From Litomosoides sigmodontis (lineage: Eukaryota; Nematoda; Chromadorea; Rhabditida; Onchocercidae): a DNA stretch of 64,000 bases. Positions within the stretch are counted from its first letter, which is position 1; every line of letters begins with the position of its first letter. Location of the stretch: positions 7,359,823-7,423,822 of the forward strand of contig OY718803.1 in NCBI GenBank assembly GCA_963070105.1. The letters run 5' to 3'. Positions 25,094 to 36,381 of the stretch are shown here, piece after piece. Under the pieces are notes generated by a model. That model had not been told where the DNA came from. It searched no databases and saw only the letters and a list, made by a program, of their open reading frames with translations. The position numbers and the translations under genes are program-made.

Positions 25094-26781
25094 TTAAAGC
25101 TTCAATGCTGCATCTAAGAGCATCACGGCGTGCATTATCTTCAGATGTGAGCAGACATTCTCTCTTACAAGTCTGTTTGATTCACGTTCATCCTATAAAC
25201 ATTCAAAATTCATGAAAGCGATAACCGAAGTTCAATTCAAATTCTTTACTTCCCATTCTATCTTCATTTAAAAATTTGGAAAGTACGTGAAATTAAATTA
25301 GAAGACCGCAAAGAAGAAAAGCGATCGCTTATATGATTGGAGTAGCATAAAACGGAATGAAATGAAATAAAGTGAATATTGTTGGACGAAAGTTATCAAA
25401 AAGATGAAAACTATCAAAAAAAAAAAATTTCAAAAATTATCCATTGAGCGACGAAGTTTAATCAAACGATGTTAAAATATAAGTTACGTGATCGACGTTA
25501 GAAATGGCAGAAGCATTGTGGCCAGAAGTGCTATATTAAAACTATGATTGCCTTAAACTCTTTCAATGCTTTTTCACAAGTAAAAAACCACACAACAATA
25601 TCTATCAATCGACTTTCCACGTGCAGTACTGGAGAGTAGGTACGTCTATGAAACCAAAACTTTAAAGAAGCACTTGGGGAAAATGCTATAAATGCAAATA
25701 TGCCACATTTCATTTTTTCGGTAAATGACAATTGAAGAGGAAGACATAAGTGTACGTCTCACCTACCTCTTCATCTGCGTCGTTCTCATTACGTGGAGGA
25801 TTTTGGTAGCTTAATATTCCCAGCAAATCGTTATCAATGGTTTCGAATATTGCTTTCTTACGACAAACCTGACAGTTCTCATCAATCTAAAATCAGAGCA
25901 CAACATCGTTTGTACAGTAGTAGCCCATAATAAATTCAACGACTTTTTTATGAAAAATTAAATCCTAATGAAATTTCATCAACCATCTCAGCGTAGTTAA
26001 TTGCTATACTTCAACACGATGGATGGTCCCATCATGTTGAAGTAAAAGTCATGAGGAGTAGAGTAGAAATGTAAGGTATGAAATAGTAAAGTTAAAAGTG
26101 ATAAAGCATATTTCAATAACATGTAAATATGACATAAAAGAAACTAATTGATTTCTAGCATAACGTGATTGATCCCCGCTTACAAACTTACATTTCTCCA
26201 TTTTTCGAAACAGTATTTATGAAGCGAATGACCACACTGCGAATTGTAAGTGTCCTTTACGAGAAGAGTTTCCAGACAGATAGGACATCGTGTCGCCTTT
26301 CTCCATAAAATCGAATTTAATTCAAAATCATAAAATTTTTGAAGAAGGTACCGCTGAAAGAGCTGTCATCAAAATTCAAAGGCATGAAAGTAGTGCATCA
26401 CACTGTGGGCACTTCTCCCCTATGGTGCACTGATTGAGCAGAGTTTTCTTGGATTGCAGCAAATTAAAATTCACTACGAAAAGATTGCTCAGTGCCAGCC
26501 CAACGTATCACTGAAAACAAATAAGAGCACCGCTGATAACAAGTGATAGCACCTGTTACGGTGGCCATCCATGAGTGATACGATAGGAAGAGAGGTGTAA
26601 TGGGACGCATCAAACCTCAGTTTACATTTGATTACAGCTTTTATTCTTCCATGGATGGGTTAATTATCGATTTCGATGGAAATGGAATTTGCGTAATTTC
26701 AAAAATCGGTAGTAATTTCAATAAGTCACTATGAGAAAAACATACCAATAGAATTCCGCCGGAAAAGTATGCTTTTTGCAT
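25094..26781 (-). CDS. RING-H2 protein, cluster unit A
   Basis: Probably an E3 ubiquitin ligase, from the zinc-binding fold. Four exons, all joined in phase 0: 26746-26781, 26192-26353, 25767-25886, 25094-25192, 138 aa. The RING reads CPIC, then 13 residues, then CGHSLHKYC, then 10 residues, then CQVC, giving eight ligands in C3-H2-C3 (RING-H2) order. Unlike the other units the RING starts near residue 37, after a short hydrophobic and aromatic leader (MQKAYFSGGILL then YLLQKFYDFELN). The tail is acidic (NENDADEEDERES) and then helical. An acceptor-like TTTAATTTTAG lies about 40 bases before the ATG. It begins about 210 bp past the end of unit B, a distance seen between genes in nematode operons. 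The first short exon is the least certain part. Confidence 0.7.
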
Positions 26782-26988
26782 TTCTGTTGCACTTGAACCA
26801 TTTAACCTGCTTTGGTACTAAAATTAAAGTAATTACGATCGATTACCGGTAGGTAGTTAGTAGCTTCCTCAAGGAATACTTGAGGAGCAATGAATGAACG
26901 AAGCAATCCATCACTCCAATGTTACTTTCAAATAACAAATAATATTGCCATTTCATTTACTTCATCCTTAATTTCAATTCAAACGAAT

Positions 26989-27409
26989 TCAAGCGATTAG
27001 GATAAGCGGAACCATGTTTTGCAGAGCAGCTGGGTAACGATTCCGCCTATGTTGGCCACGCTTTCCTTCACGAATAAACAGTGGCTTAATCGGATCTCTC
27101 ACTGATATTTCTCTCCGACAAATTGGACACTTAGCAGAAGTCTGCAAAAATTAAAACCACATTTTTTCCTTCGATTTTTGTAAGAATTACATGAATTTAG
27201 GTGATCGATTAACATGATATATTCGAAATGAACTTCTTTTTCGAGTGACCTGATAAATGTAATTTGTAAAAGGAAAGGTATCGTTGTAAACGCACACTTA
27301 ACCACGTCACAATGCAACGTAAGTGAAACGTGTGGCCACAACGCAATGCTGAAAGATTGAATGAAAAAATAGGCATAACACATATGATACATTTAGTTGT
27401 GAACGACAT
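26989..27409 (-). CDS. TRAIP-like mini RING-H2 protein, cluster unit B
   Basis: Two exons, 27296-27409 and 26989-27141, joined in phase 0, give 88 aa. The RING begins at residue 7 (MSFTTKCIIC), as in TRAIP, and continues LRCGHTFHLRC and then KCPICRREI, with 10 residues between the sixth and seventh ligands. After the RING comes DPIKPLFIR, placed like the conserved hydrophobic segment after the TRAIP RING, then a basic stretch and an early stop. The protein has no coiled coil and is far shorter than TRAIP (about 470 aa). The ATG at 27409 lies eight bases after a TTGCAG acceptor, as in a trans-spliced leader exon. An E3 role is inferred from the fold. Confidence 0.75.
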
Positions 27410-27421
27410 CTTTGCCTGCAA

Positions 27422-28879
27422 TGATTTATTTGAATTGATCGATCGATGAATGGAATGAGTAAAAGGACGTAGAAAGGAAAGGTTAATAAATTGTGGTCAC
27501 TGAATTTTAAAGTTAAATTCAAAATATAAGTTAGTCTGAGGGGAAGTGACTCTTCAGCAAATCGCCTTGTGGTAAATGCGATAATGACGGACAGATAGAT
27601 CAAATATCAAGCATCGAAAAATTGTTATCGGAAAGATCTAATGATCAGAGATTATGCATATTTAATAATTGCATTAAAAATCGTGATAATTTCAATCAGT
27701 GCTTTATTGAGCGCTGATAAGATGATTATCAGTTGATTTCTTATTGAGATTGCTTGAAGGATAGCATTTCTTGGTGGAAGACGTAGGTGAGCTTGCCGTT
27801 GGGGTAAGCACCGAGAAAAAAATGCTACGTTGTGAAATGTTATGGTTAGAATTAAATTGAAATGAATGATTTGAAAACAGAAACACTACCTGCGTAATTG
27901 ATATTATTCCCGCATAAGGTGGATAATACGCAACTTGCTAGTAGTTATTCGAAGAAGTCTAAGCCGTTCCTGTCATATCGCGTCATTCATGAAACGAGGC
28001 CTTGCTAAAGGCAAATAGCTGCTTCAGCTGTTCAACATACTATTAATTAGATCATTGAATTATCTGAAATCTCGCTTGCATGAAATGACTGAATCAGAAA
28101 TGGACGAACTGCGGGAATATTATGAACTGAATTGTCGGAAATTAATCAAATATAATTCTTCCTATTTCTGTCTTTCGAACGATTCGCTCTCTCATTTTAT
28201 GCGTTTCACGAAATTCTGCTTGATAAATAATTTAATCCAAAGTAATTTCTGCACATTTATTTTGGCACATATGACGAAAATGGAACAACCAACATATTTT
28301 CGAAATTAAATATGAATTTCAATCTGTGAAGCACATCAAAGTAAGAAGAAAAGATATAAAAGAAATATCACAGTGAGCAATAATGACAGAGACCGAGAAA
28401 ACGACAAGAGACAAATATGAACAGACAATTATTACTAACAAACACACACACACACACTTCTCATCACTTCAAGATGATCGCCGTCGGATAGCCGAACGTT
28501 TCACAGAAGAAATTTGAAATCACCCATCCCTGAGACATTTACGATTAAGCAGCTTTCAAGCGAAACACCACACATCAAAATCAGTCTATGCATGGGAGAA
28601 ATTCAACAAATGGCTGAGCGACAACATTCAACAATCACTTTTACGCACGATTTTTCAGTAAGCACGTGAGACTTTTATGCACATACCGATCATTCGGCAC
28701 AAATACTGCACGAATGTCGACAGTTTCACAGTATTATCATACATTTTACAGTTTAAGGTAGGTAGCACTCGGTGAATTAATCGCATATTTTATGGAAGTT
28801 AGGGCAATTGTAGTAAAAGAATTCATCAGAATCCTACGGAAATTGAAGCTCAAAAAAATTTTGAAAATTCGTTGCTGTA
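27422..28879. other. Gap inside the RING cluster
   Basis: About 1.45 kb between units C and B. A minus-strand frame at 27704-27886, extending to an acceptor-like ACGCAG near 27889, has a Ser/Thr/Asn-rich sequence that could be a terminal exon, but nothing upstream joins it. A plus-strand frame at 28055-28309 has a hydrophilic start (MTESEMDELREYYELN) yet lacks partners. A dinucleotide AC run lies at 28440-28457. No gene is called. Confidence 0.4.
28440..28457. repeat. AC dinucleotide microsatellite
   Basis: Uninterrupted AC repeats in the gap between RING units C and B. Confidence 0.9.
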
Positions 28880-29342
28880 TCATTGGCCATTTCCCTCGCC
28901 ATCTTCACTCAATTCCTCGTCGTCATTATCAGTGGAGTTGGCATCTTCGTCCGTTTCCGCATTGGAAACCTCTGCAGCGTCTTCGTCTTTCACATCACTT
29001 CCCACGTTCGCACTTGGAGTGAAAAACAACCGTTTGATAATGCTCTCCTTCGTTGTCCTTCTCGGACAAATCGGACATGTCTGATGGTCCTTCAATCGGA
29101 AAACCAGTGAAATGCACCCATCTTCCTTTCCACTCTCATCCCTCTCACACTTACTGCACAATTCTTCCACTGTCACAAGCATCTTTTACCATACTACATG
29201 GCGTGGGCATCCTTCTTCTCACGTAAAATAAGTCACGTACCTCAATCCATCGTGAAATACAGTGGAAATGAAACGTGTGACCGCAAGGTAAAGCTGCAAT
29301 GTGAGATAAAACAATGTACGATGAACAGATGTGACAGTGCAT
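28880..29342 (-). CDS. TRAIP-like RING-H2 protein with acidic tail, cluster unit C
   Basis: Two exons, 29241-29342 and 28880-29089, joined in phase 0, give 103 aa. The RING starts at residue 3 (MHCHIC) and continues LPCGHTFHFHC and then TCPICPRRT, with the same 10-residue spacing as unit B. Then follows ESIIKRLFF, close to the conserved segment after the RING of TRAIP, and a strongly acidic C-terminus rich in Asp, Glu, Asn and Ser. The acceptor of exon 2 (TTGAAG) is weak but it restores the ligand spacing. The same frame stays open upstream of the ATG for 20 codons, back to a strong TTTTTCAG acceptor at 29403-29405, so this unit may begin by trans-splicing there or be joined by cis-splicing to unit D. 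Confidence 0.72.
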
Positions 29343-29425
29343 TATTTCAATTCGAAATAATCTGGCTGACTCGAAGATGTGTAGTTGTCGAGAATACCAA
29401 AACTGAAAAAGTTTTTGTTCAAAAA

Positions 29426-30331
29426 TCAAATTACTAGAATCATAGACTTTCTACAGCTGTTAGCAGAAGGATATACCAATCTAAGGTCACTTCCAGACGT
29501 TTCATTGTCAGCTTTGCCATCGGATTTCTGAATTTCTTTCGAGCCATTAGAATGCTGCAACAGTGAACAGAGGCAATATGATAACAGTAACAGTTACAAT
29601 AGCAATAATAATAATAACAATAAAAGTAAGGAAGTAAAGTCAGAATAAAGTAATGCTCTGAGCAGTTGCTGCGTGCTTAGCTCTGTGTACCGCTAAACGA
29701 AAAAGCATAGATCGATTAAACAGCAATACTACTATTACCTACTCACGCACATTCTGTTCAACCGAAATAACTTCAAACATAAAAGGAAACCGATTTTTTT
29801 AAGTCAGACGCAAGACAGTTCCAAATCAATGTGTCGCGTTCTGTGATAGCAGCAAACAAAGGCTGAACCGGAAATATCAAAGTGACCACTGTGCGACATG
29901 TTGGACAAAACTTTTGAGTCTGAAAATGGAGTCACCTGACCACAGCTTTATTCAATTCTAACTGATCGCATCTATCACACTCAATGAACACCACTGATCT
30001 TAATACCCTCATTCTTGCAGTACAAAGAGAACTGTCCTCATCAAAATTATTGATTATCACCACATTCATCTAATGCGTACTGTTGTTTATCCTCATCATT
30101 ATTTATTATCATTACCATTACCATTATCATTATCGTTATTATTATTATTATTACTGCTGCATTCACTAGCTATCACTATCACTATCGCTATCGCTGACAG
30201 TAGCATGATAAGCATACTCTTAACCATTTGGCGATGCAACATGAATGAAATGTATGACCACATTGAATTCCTGCAAGTTCATTCCACGCCACGGGGTAGA
30301 AGCATATGACACAACGAAGCACTGGCAACAT
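29426..30331 (-). CDS. TRAIP-like RING-H2 protein, cluster unit D
   Basis: Exons 30218-30331, 29791-29919 and 29426-29554, all phase 0, give 123 aa. The RING starts at residue 7 (MLPVLRCVIC), then IQCGHTFHSCC, then KFCPTCRTV, followed by IFPVQPLFA at the place of the conserved post-RING segment. Exon 1 is 114 bp, the same length as exon 1 of unit B. A TTATTTCAG acceptor lies six bases before the ATG, suggesting a trans-spliced start. Exon 3 codes a polar Lys/Ser/Asp-rich stretch. If instead exon 3 is spliced at 29477 (donor GTATAT) to the acceptor at 29403, the frame runs on into unit C and gives one 230-residue protein with two RINGs. Short AAT/TTA repeats lie in intron 1. Confidence 0.7.
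30101..30155. repeat. Trinucleotide TTA/ATT-type microsatellite
   Basis: A run of ATT/ATC/TTA triplets inside the first intron of RING unit D. Confidence 0.8.
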
Positions 30332-32891
30332 GTGAACCTGAAATAACTGGTACCATAAGGAACAGGTTGGACGTGAGAAGGATGAAAGTGCACTAACGCA
30401 TAGATTAGTATTAGACTGAAAGAGTGATTCGATTGGAAACTTCAACAGAAAATTTTTAAAGTGATCAACAAGAAAAGAATTAGTATGAGAGTAACGGTCG
30501 CTTTCTTTCGTTCTTCATTTTCAGGCAAAAGAAAATTCAGTGATCAATTCGCGAATTCTTATAACTCAATCGAAGATGCACGTACTACCTCTCCAACATT
30601 ATGACCAAATCGGTGGTCATAGCAAAGGTCATCAACAGAGAGAGCAATGATGAGCAACAGTCACAGCAAAGTGATATTTATCTTCCCGTCCTGCCAAACT
30701 CATCCATTCTTCTCTCGTCGCATCCGAAATTGCACTCATCAAGGAATGAGTAGGAAAAAATTCGAGTTGCAAATGCGAGCTGATCTTCGACGCCTGGAGA
30801 CTGTCCCTCTCCTTGGTCAGTTCAGGTAATCGATGTTCCCATGAATTCTAATCCTTCTCTCCGAGACATTGAAGCATCAAAGTAATTTCGAGAACTAACG
30901 GTCTGTGCAACGCTTTACATTAGCTGTTAGCTAATGTTTCATTTATTAATTTTGAGTACTAATGCTGAGGCGCATAGCATTTTCTTAATTTCTATTGTTA
31001 ATTTCAGCTATTCGTACTTGGTAGCTGCGGACAATAACTTACGACTTTCTCAAACAATTCAAAATTATTTTCACTAATTCGAATGAAATAAAAATGAGCC
31101 GAAAGCCTGGCTTGGAATGCAAAATACCGTCCGAAATTAAGGTTGCGGTAGGATCACAAATGTTCTAGAAGGACTTATTTACGGCTTCTAAACTAGCCTT
31201 TCGTGCTTTTTACTCTCTGAGAGGGAACATTGATGGTGGACATTATTGTCCATCAACGATTAGGACAGCACATACATCACATCGCACTTCTTTTTTTTGC
31301 AATTTGATTTGGAGTTCCACTCGTAAATTTATCACTCGCACTGGACCTGGATTCACGCACTGATAGAAGGATGTATTCATTGAGGTGGACGCTCCAGCTT
31401 TTCCAATTCCAAAAATTTGAGAGAATAAATGAAAGCACAAAATTTGAAATTGTCTTTTTAATTACGACTTGCTGTGAAGAATATCACTGCTGGGATTATC
31501 AGAGGGACGAGAAGTAATAATTAGCATTTATTCGCCAGTACTGTTTGACTTATCGCTTTTTGATTTCTCTATTTCGACAAAGGTTTCGAGCGCTGTTGTG
31601 CGCAAAATTCATCAAACAGTTGCTGATGCAGCTGGCATTGCATTTCAATTGATAATTGTTATAATACTTTAGAGAAGAGGTAATTATTAAAATTAAAAAT
31701 GCGTCGTTGATACGCAGAGAAGGATGATGGCTTTAATAATCGGAAATTAACTGAAATCTTTTCTTCACTCAATCATTTCTCGATCTCGAAAACCACGCAA
31801 TTTAAATCATAGCGAGGAAATTTAAGCTTAAATTTGAATTTCAACTCTCACTTCGCAAATTGGTGATAGATTTATAATCTAACAATTCTTATCGCACCAT
31901 TTACTTCTCGTTAATTCATTCCCAGAGAGCGGTCTCTTCTCCCTACTGCTACTCGAAATGACTGGTACTTACTTCTTCACTTCGTCGACAATTGGCACCA
32001 GTGGACTTTGCATTCATCCAAGTCCCAAACACTCAACATTTAAGTTGCTATTTTAGATAATTAGGCCTACTGTTTTCAGGTTTCAAGCGTATTATCGCTT
32101 TGTTATTGAATCTTCAAGCTAACGTTTGTCAACAGGTAGCATTTGTCCGCTTGAAAAATTGCAAAGTTGCATTTAATTGAATTAAATATAGCCGAAAGAT
32201 TTCTTAGTGAACCTTTTCCTCTTTCGCTCCTTACGTCATTGCAATACTTTGGGGGAAATGTTTCCTTTCAGACTAAGCAGACAGGACACGAGGAGGAATG
32301 CAAAGTTTCTCCCGCAAGTTACAATTCTCAGTGCAATTATAATCCTTTTTCAAGTGATCAAATTTTTTTATGGAATTTACTGAAATTCATTCTTTATAGT
32401 TTGAAACTCATTAACATCCTCTAACATTTCATAAATCAACTTATCAAATAGCTATCCAGCGGTTATTTGGCAAAAGAAAAAGTCAAAATTCGATTTTCTC
32501 AAATTCAAATTTTTGGTGAAGAAAGGAGGATGTTGAAGAAGTACTACTGAAGCTAGGAAGCATTCTGCTTCGCATACTAATGAATAAGCAACTTTTTAGT
32601 AATTAATGGCTTTACTGCAACCAAAACAATAGCGTCGCTGGGAAGTATCTATGATTTGTTGAGCAACGTTTTCAATCAAATCGATAAAATCACCCAATTT
32701 TTATTCATTTTCATCAAAGACAACGCCGAAATGATTCTGTTAGTCATTTCACGTTTATTGCATTAAACAATACTTATTCACTTCACTTTCTGTTCCCATT
32801 TACCAGGCCAATTACTCGATAAGCCGATTGCTTACGTGCAATTCACAACTTGTTAAAACAAACGTGAAGTGAATGCGTTCAAAGAGAAGAG
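30332..32891. other. Upstream flank of RING cluster, no supported gene
   Basis: Opposed open frames overlap at about 30.6-30.85 kb. The minus frame reads like a short coiled coil (LPELTKERDSLQ) and the plus frame contains MSRKKFELQMRADLRRLE. Neither joins a recognisable partner. A minus-strand frame at 31243-31440 ends with CDVC but lacks the remaining RING ligands. No fifth complete RING with a GHTFH-type centre was found here. Confidence 0.4.
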
Positions 32892-33438
32892 ATGAAATTT
32901 GAAGGTATTTTCAGATTTGGCTTATTCACATTCCTTGCGCTGAACATCGTCGGAATATTGTTTGTGATCGTTTTTCACAACTTGAAAATTATGTCCGAAC
33001 TTCAAGTTATTTCGGCAAATAATAAGGTGAGATGGTGAAACTTCAAAGTTCAAAAAAATATTTTTCAGCCGTTCTTCTTTCTTTCAGAGGGCAAAAGGTT
33101 GTGCGTGTACCCGTTGAGAATTAAATCTAAATATTCAAATTTTATCTCAGAATTCTGGTCAGTTGAATCAATCAATGACCACCCATAATGAACAATTCAA
33201 TTTCACTACAAATCATAATTTAGCTATTTCTAAGCGATGTTTTGCCCGATTTCAGACTTTACAAAAGAAGTTGAAAGTAACGCTTAAAAAGATCAAAAAG
33301 CGTATTGGCCTCGCCAATTCAAAATTAGTCAGTGATTTAACTGCAGTTAATGCGACTACGCAAACCACGTCGACGTCACGTCTATCACGCCAGAGAGAAT
33401 TAAATGAAAAAGGAGCTGCTAGTCAAACTGACGCTTGA
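32892..33438 (+). CDS. Small single-pass membrane protein, unknown function
   Basis: Two exons, 32892-33026 and 33151-33438, meeting GTGAGA and TTTATCTCAG in phase 0, give 140 aa. The N-terminus is a signal anchor: a short start MKFEGIFRF, then hydrophobic GLFTFLALNIVGILFVIVF. The rest is hydrophilic, with a basic helical stretch (LQKKLKVTLKKIKKRIG) and a Thr/Ser-rich end (NATTQTTSTSRLS). I recognise no family. A second acceptor-like site inside the intron (near 33088) would bring an early stop. It stands about 700 bp upstream of the PTP gene on the same strand. The reading is supported by frame, splice motifs and topology only. Confidence 0.45.
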
Positions 33439-34139
33439 AGTCTAATTTACTAACGTGAAACTACTGATTGTACTGATGATATTTTAACGAAATGTCAATC
33501 CATTGATATTGAAGTCCAACAATGATGATCTATTTCACTTAAATCCATCAATAAAATTCCCAAGCTAATTGCAATTAACAAGGCACATCGATTTCGCCTA
33601 AAGTCACAGGCCACCGAAATTAAAAAGAAACAACCTAGCAGCAATTGTGCCACAATATCGAATTGATTGGAGCTAGTTATTGCTAATATCTTCTGAATTC
33701 TGAAATTGAAAAGGAGAAGTGGCAAAAAAGTTTGGCACACAAAGTTTTCAAAGTTAAAAACAAAGTTTGTGTGTGTGAGAGAGAGTGAGAAAGAGAGAGA
33801 AGAAGGGTATCTGAGATGAAAAAGCAGAAAAGAATAATAAACAATGCAAAGATGAAGTGAATAGAGTCGCAATAAAAATATTAGAAATTTCAACTTTCAA
33901 TTTAGTTTTTTCCTCAATTTATGTATTCGTGCAGTACCTCGCAACCATACGTTTCAAACTATCTATGAAAGGAAATAAATCTGCGAATTGTTGACAACGT
34001 ATGGTTGATCAACTCGTATCAGTATCAGTGCCTTCTGATATATCTACATATTTGTGTTAGCAAACATTTGAAATTTCATTCAAACTTAAATATCCATCTG
34101 AAGTCGGTTGTCAATTGTCGGCTTCCTCTCAGCCACAAA
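33439..34139. other. Intergenic region before the PTP gene
   Basis: Contains a GT/GA-rich simple repeat at about 33769-33806. The minus-strand frame across it (33495-33893) is low-complexity and not called. Before the PTP ATG there is an unpaired CTTCCTCTCAG acceptor at 34131-34132. Confidence 0.55.
33769..33806. repeat. GT/GA-rich simple repeat
   Basis: GTGTGTGTGAGAGAGAG-type tract in intergenic sequence upstream of the PTP gene. Confidence 0.85.
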
Positions 34140-36381
34140 ATGAGCGCAGAATTAGACGTCACTGACTACGAGAAGAATGCGAACGACGATTCCATGACAC
34201 CTGAAGAAGTCGCTACTCAAATTGCAAAGGGCGGTGAAGAGGTAATTTCACACCGCCGTACATTAATTAATTAATTGAAAGTAAGCCCATTACTGGTAAC
34301 ACTAAAAAGGAATTAAAAAGGCAAAATTAAACTTCTGACAGGGTAATTTTCTTCGCTGAATTATTATAGAAGAACGCTTCTCTCCATTTTTTAATTAACC
34401 GCACGTCTCGAGCTGTCAACCTGAAAACCATTGGTTGACCTGCTAGCTCTTTCGTTGTGGAATACTTGGATGAGCACAAACGTCAGTCACTTACTCTCAC
34501 ATTCAGGTAATTGTCAAATGGCATAATGCAATTCTTAAAGAACCACCAACGTTTGATGCATTTCTGGAACAAGTGAATACGATGAAAAATCGTTACCCAA
34601 ATGTTATCCTATACGATCGAACACGCGTTAAACTAGTTGGTGCTAAATTGGGTGACGATTATTATCACGCATCCTACGTTGACTCGTACGATCGACCAGG
34701 TTCCTGCTTATCAATTGTTTGCGAAATAAAGCAAATCTTTAACAGATCATTCGTCGTTTGCATTTCATTTTTTCACTTAAGCATTCTATATTTCAGCGGA
34801 AAAGTGTTGAATGAAATTTGAATAATAGTGATTTGTTAAATTGACAGTTACAGATAGATATATACTTGCGCAAGCACCATTTGACGAAGCGACAGAATCC
34901 GATTTCTGGCGTCTCATCGTTCAAACAGGTGCGAAGCTAATCGTTCTCTTAACGGATCTCAACAATCGCGAGGGATGTCGGATAATCAAACACTTTTGGC
35001 CGGAATCGAACGCGACCACGCGCAGTTATCCGGAAGCTAACATTAAAGTGAATTGCACAATGAGTGATGCTGTAAGTTTCATTGTAAATTTGCAACTATG
35101 GAAAATGAAAAAGATTAGCGGTTAGTTTAAGTTGAAAAGTTAGCTGAGAAATTTCAACGATTGCTATCACTCGACACTTAACTATTTATCCATCTATACG
35201 ATATTCAATTAAATTTAAGCATATCATTGGCGGCATTTACAGGATTGGAATTGAATTACCGAATTACTTACTGAAAACCCCACTTATCAATTTCTACTGA
35301 AAGAGGCGGAAGTAGAAAGTCGCAAATTGCAACACTTTTTGCTGATTAAAATTTCAGACTGCCTTATACGATTGGTACAAATTTTCAATTAGTCACGTTG
35401 TTGATAAACGTGTAGCTGTAATTACAGTAACAATGCTACATTATCGAAGATGGATATATGACAAGATCATTCCAGACAATTTGCTAGAATTCCGATCCGA
35501 GGTAGATGGCTCTCATTCCTTCCACTCTTCGCTTTTCATTTTTAACGAAAATTTGAGTGAAGCGACAATTGTTAAGTTATCGTCAACGAGAAGAGAAGAA
35601 GCAAAGAATTGTTAAAGCTAAATTTTTGTTGCGAAAGGAAAATTAATTATCCGTAACTTTGGTCGTCGTCGTTGCACGTAAATTCACTGAGAAATATTTC
35701 AAAAGTCAAAAAATTTTTTATGTTAAAAGATGGGAATCTCGAATAGCAAGAAGTGACTGTACGGGACCCATATGTCTTCTATGTCCAACAGGTGTTCATC
35801 GTTCTGGAACTTACGTTACCCTCGATATTGTTCTCGACCGAGTAACTGTTGAAAAGAAGGTGCCGCAATCGATTTAAACTTGTTAGATTATCAGTGCTAT
35901 TGTATTCATACGCGTATTATTCAAATTTTATGCGAAATTTGCAGTTAAATTTAATTTGTTTCATAACGCTTCATTGGGAGCTAAATTAGCGAAAGGTTAC
36001 TGTAATTCGTGTCTTATTGATCTCTCCTTACTTTTTCTGTAATGAAATGCATGAGAATTGCAAGTTCCTTAACGTGACTGAGTTTTAATACGCAAGAAAT
36101 GAAATAGAGCAATGATAGGAAAGACGGATAACCCAAATTTTTATGAATTTTAAGCTTCAAAGCAGGTGATTGACAGGGATAGATCCTTTTTTCCACCAAA
36201 TATTTCATTTAAATTTCAGGTTGGCTTGCTGGAAACAGCAAGTATCGTGCGGAAGCAGCGTTACGGATGCATGTCCCATTACTCGCACTACAGCCGCGTT
36301 GCTGATTTGGTCGTTCAGTACGCCGTGGCAACGGGTATTGTCGATGTTGGAAGAGCGAATCGAAAAGGAAGAAAAGTGTAA
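34140..36381 (+). CDS. Protein tyrosine phosphatase domain protein, altered active site
   Basis: A nematode-type single-domain PTP. Six exons, 34140-34241, 34507-34699, 34848-35071, 35358-35501, 35692-35859 and 36220-36381, give 330 aa with consistent phases. Family landmarks in order: acidic N-terminus, NRYPNVILYDRTRVKL (substrate-loop region), DDYYHASYVDSY, ILAQAPFDEATESDFWRLI, and the P-loop LLCPTGVHRSGT, then KQRYGCMSHYSHY where PTPs have the Q loop. The catalytic Cys and Arg of C-x5-R are present, but the preceding His is Leu, and the WPD loop reads RWIYDKIIP instead of W-P-D. The ATG is eight bases past an unpaired CTCTCAG acceptor, as for a trans-spliced start. The acceptor of exon 5 (CACTGAG) is weak and was chosen by phase. 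It may be a weak phosphatase or a pseudophosphatase. Confidence 0.88.

Noticed and set aside
31243..31440. Fifth RING unit starting CDVC
   Set aside because: Only the first ligand pair is present before a stop; no GHTFH-type centre was found within reach on that strand.
33495..33893. Minus-strand 132-codon frame
   Set aside because: Largely the translation of a GT/GA simple repeat, with Ser/Leu/Phe-rich low complexity.
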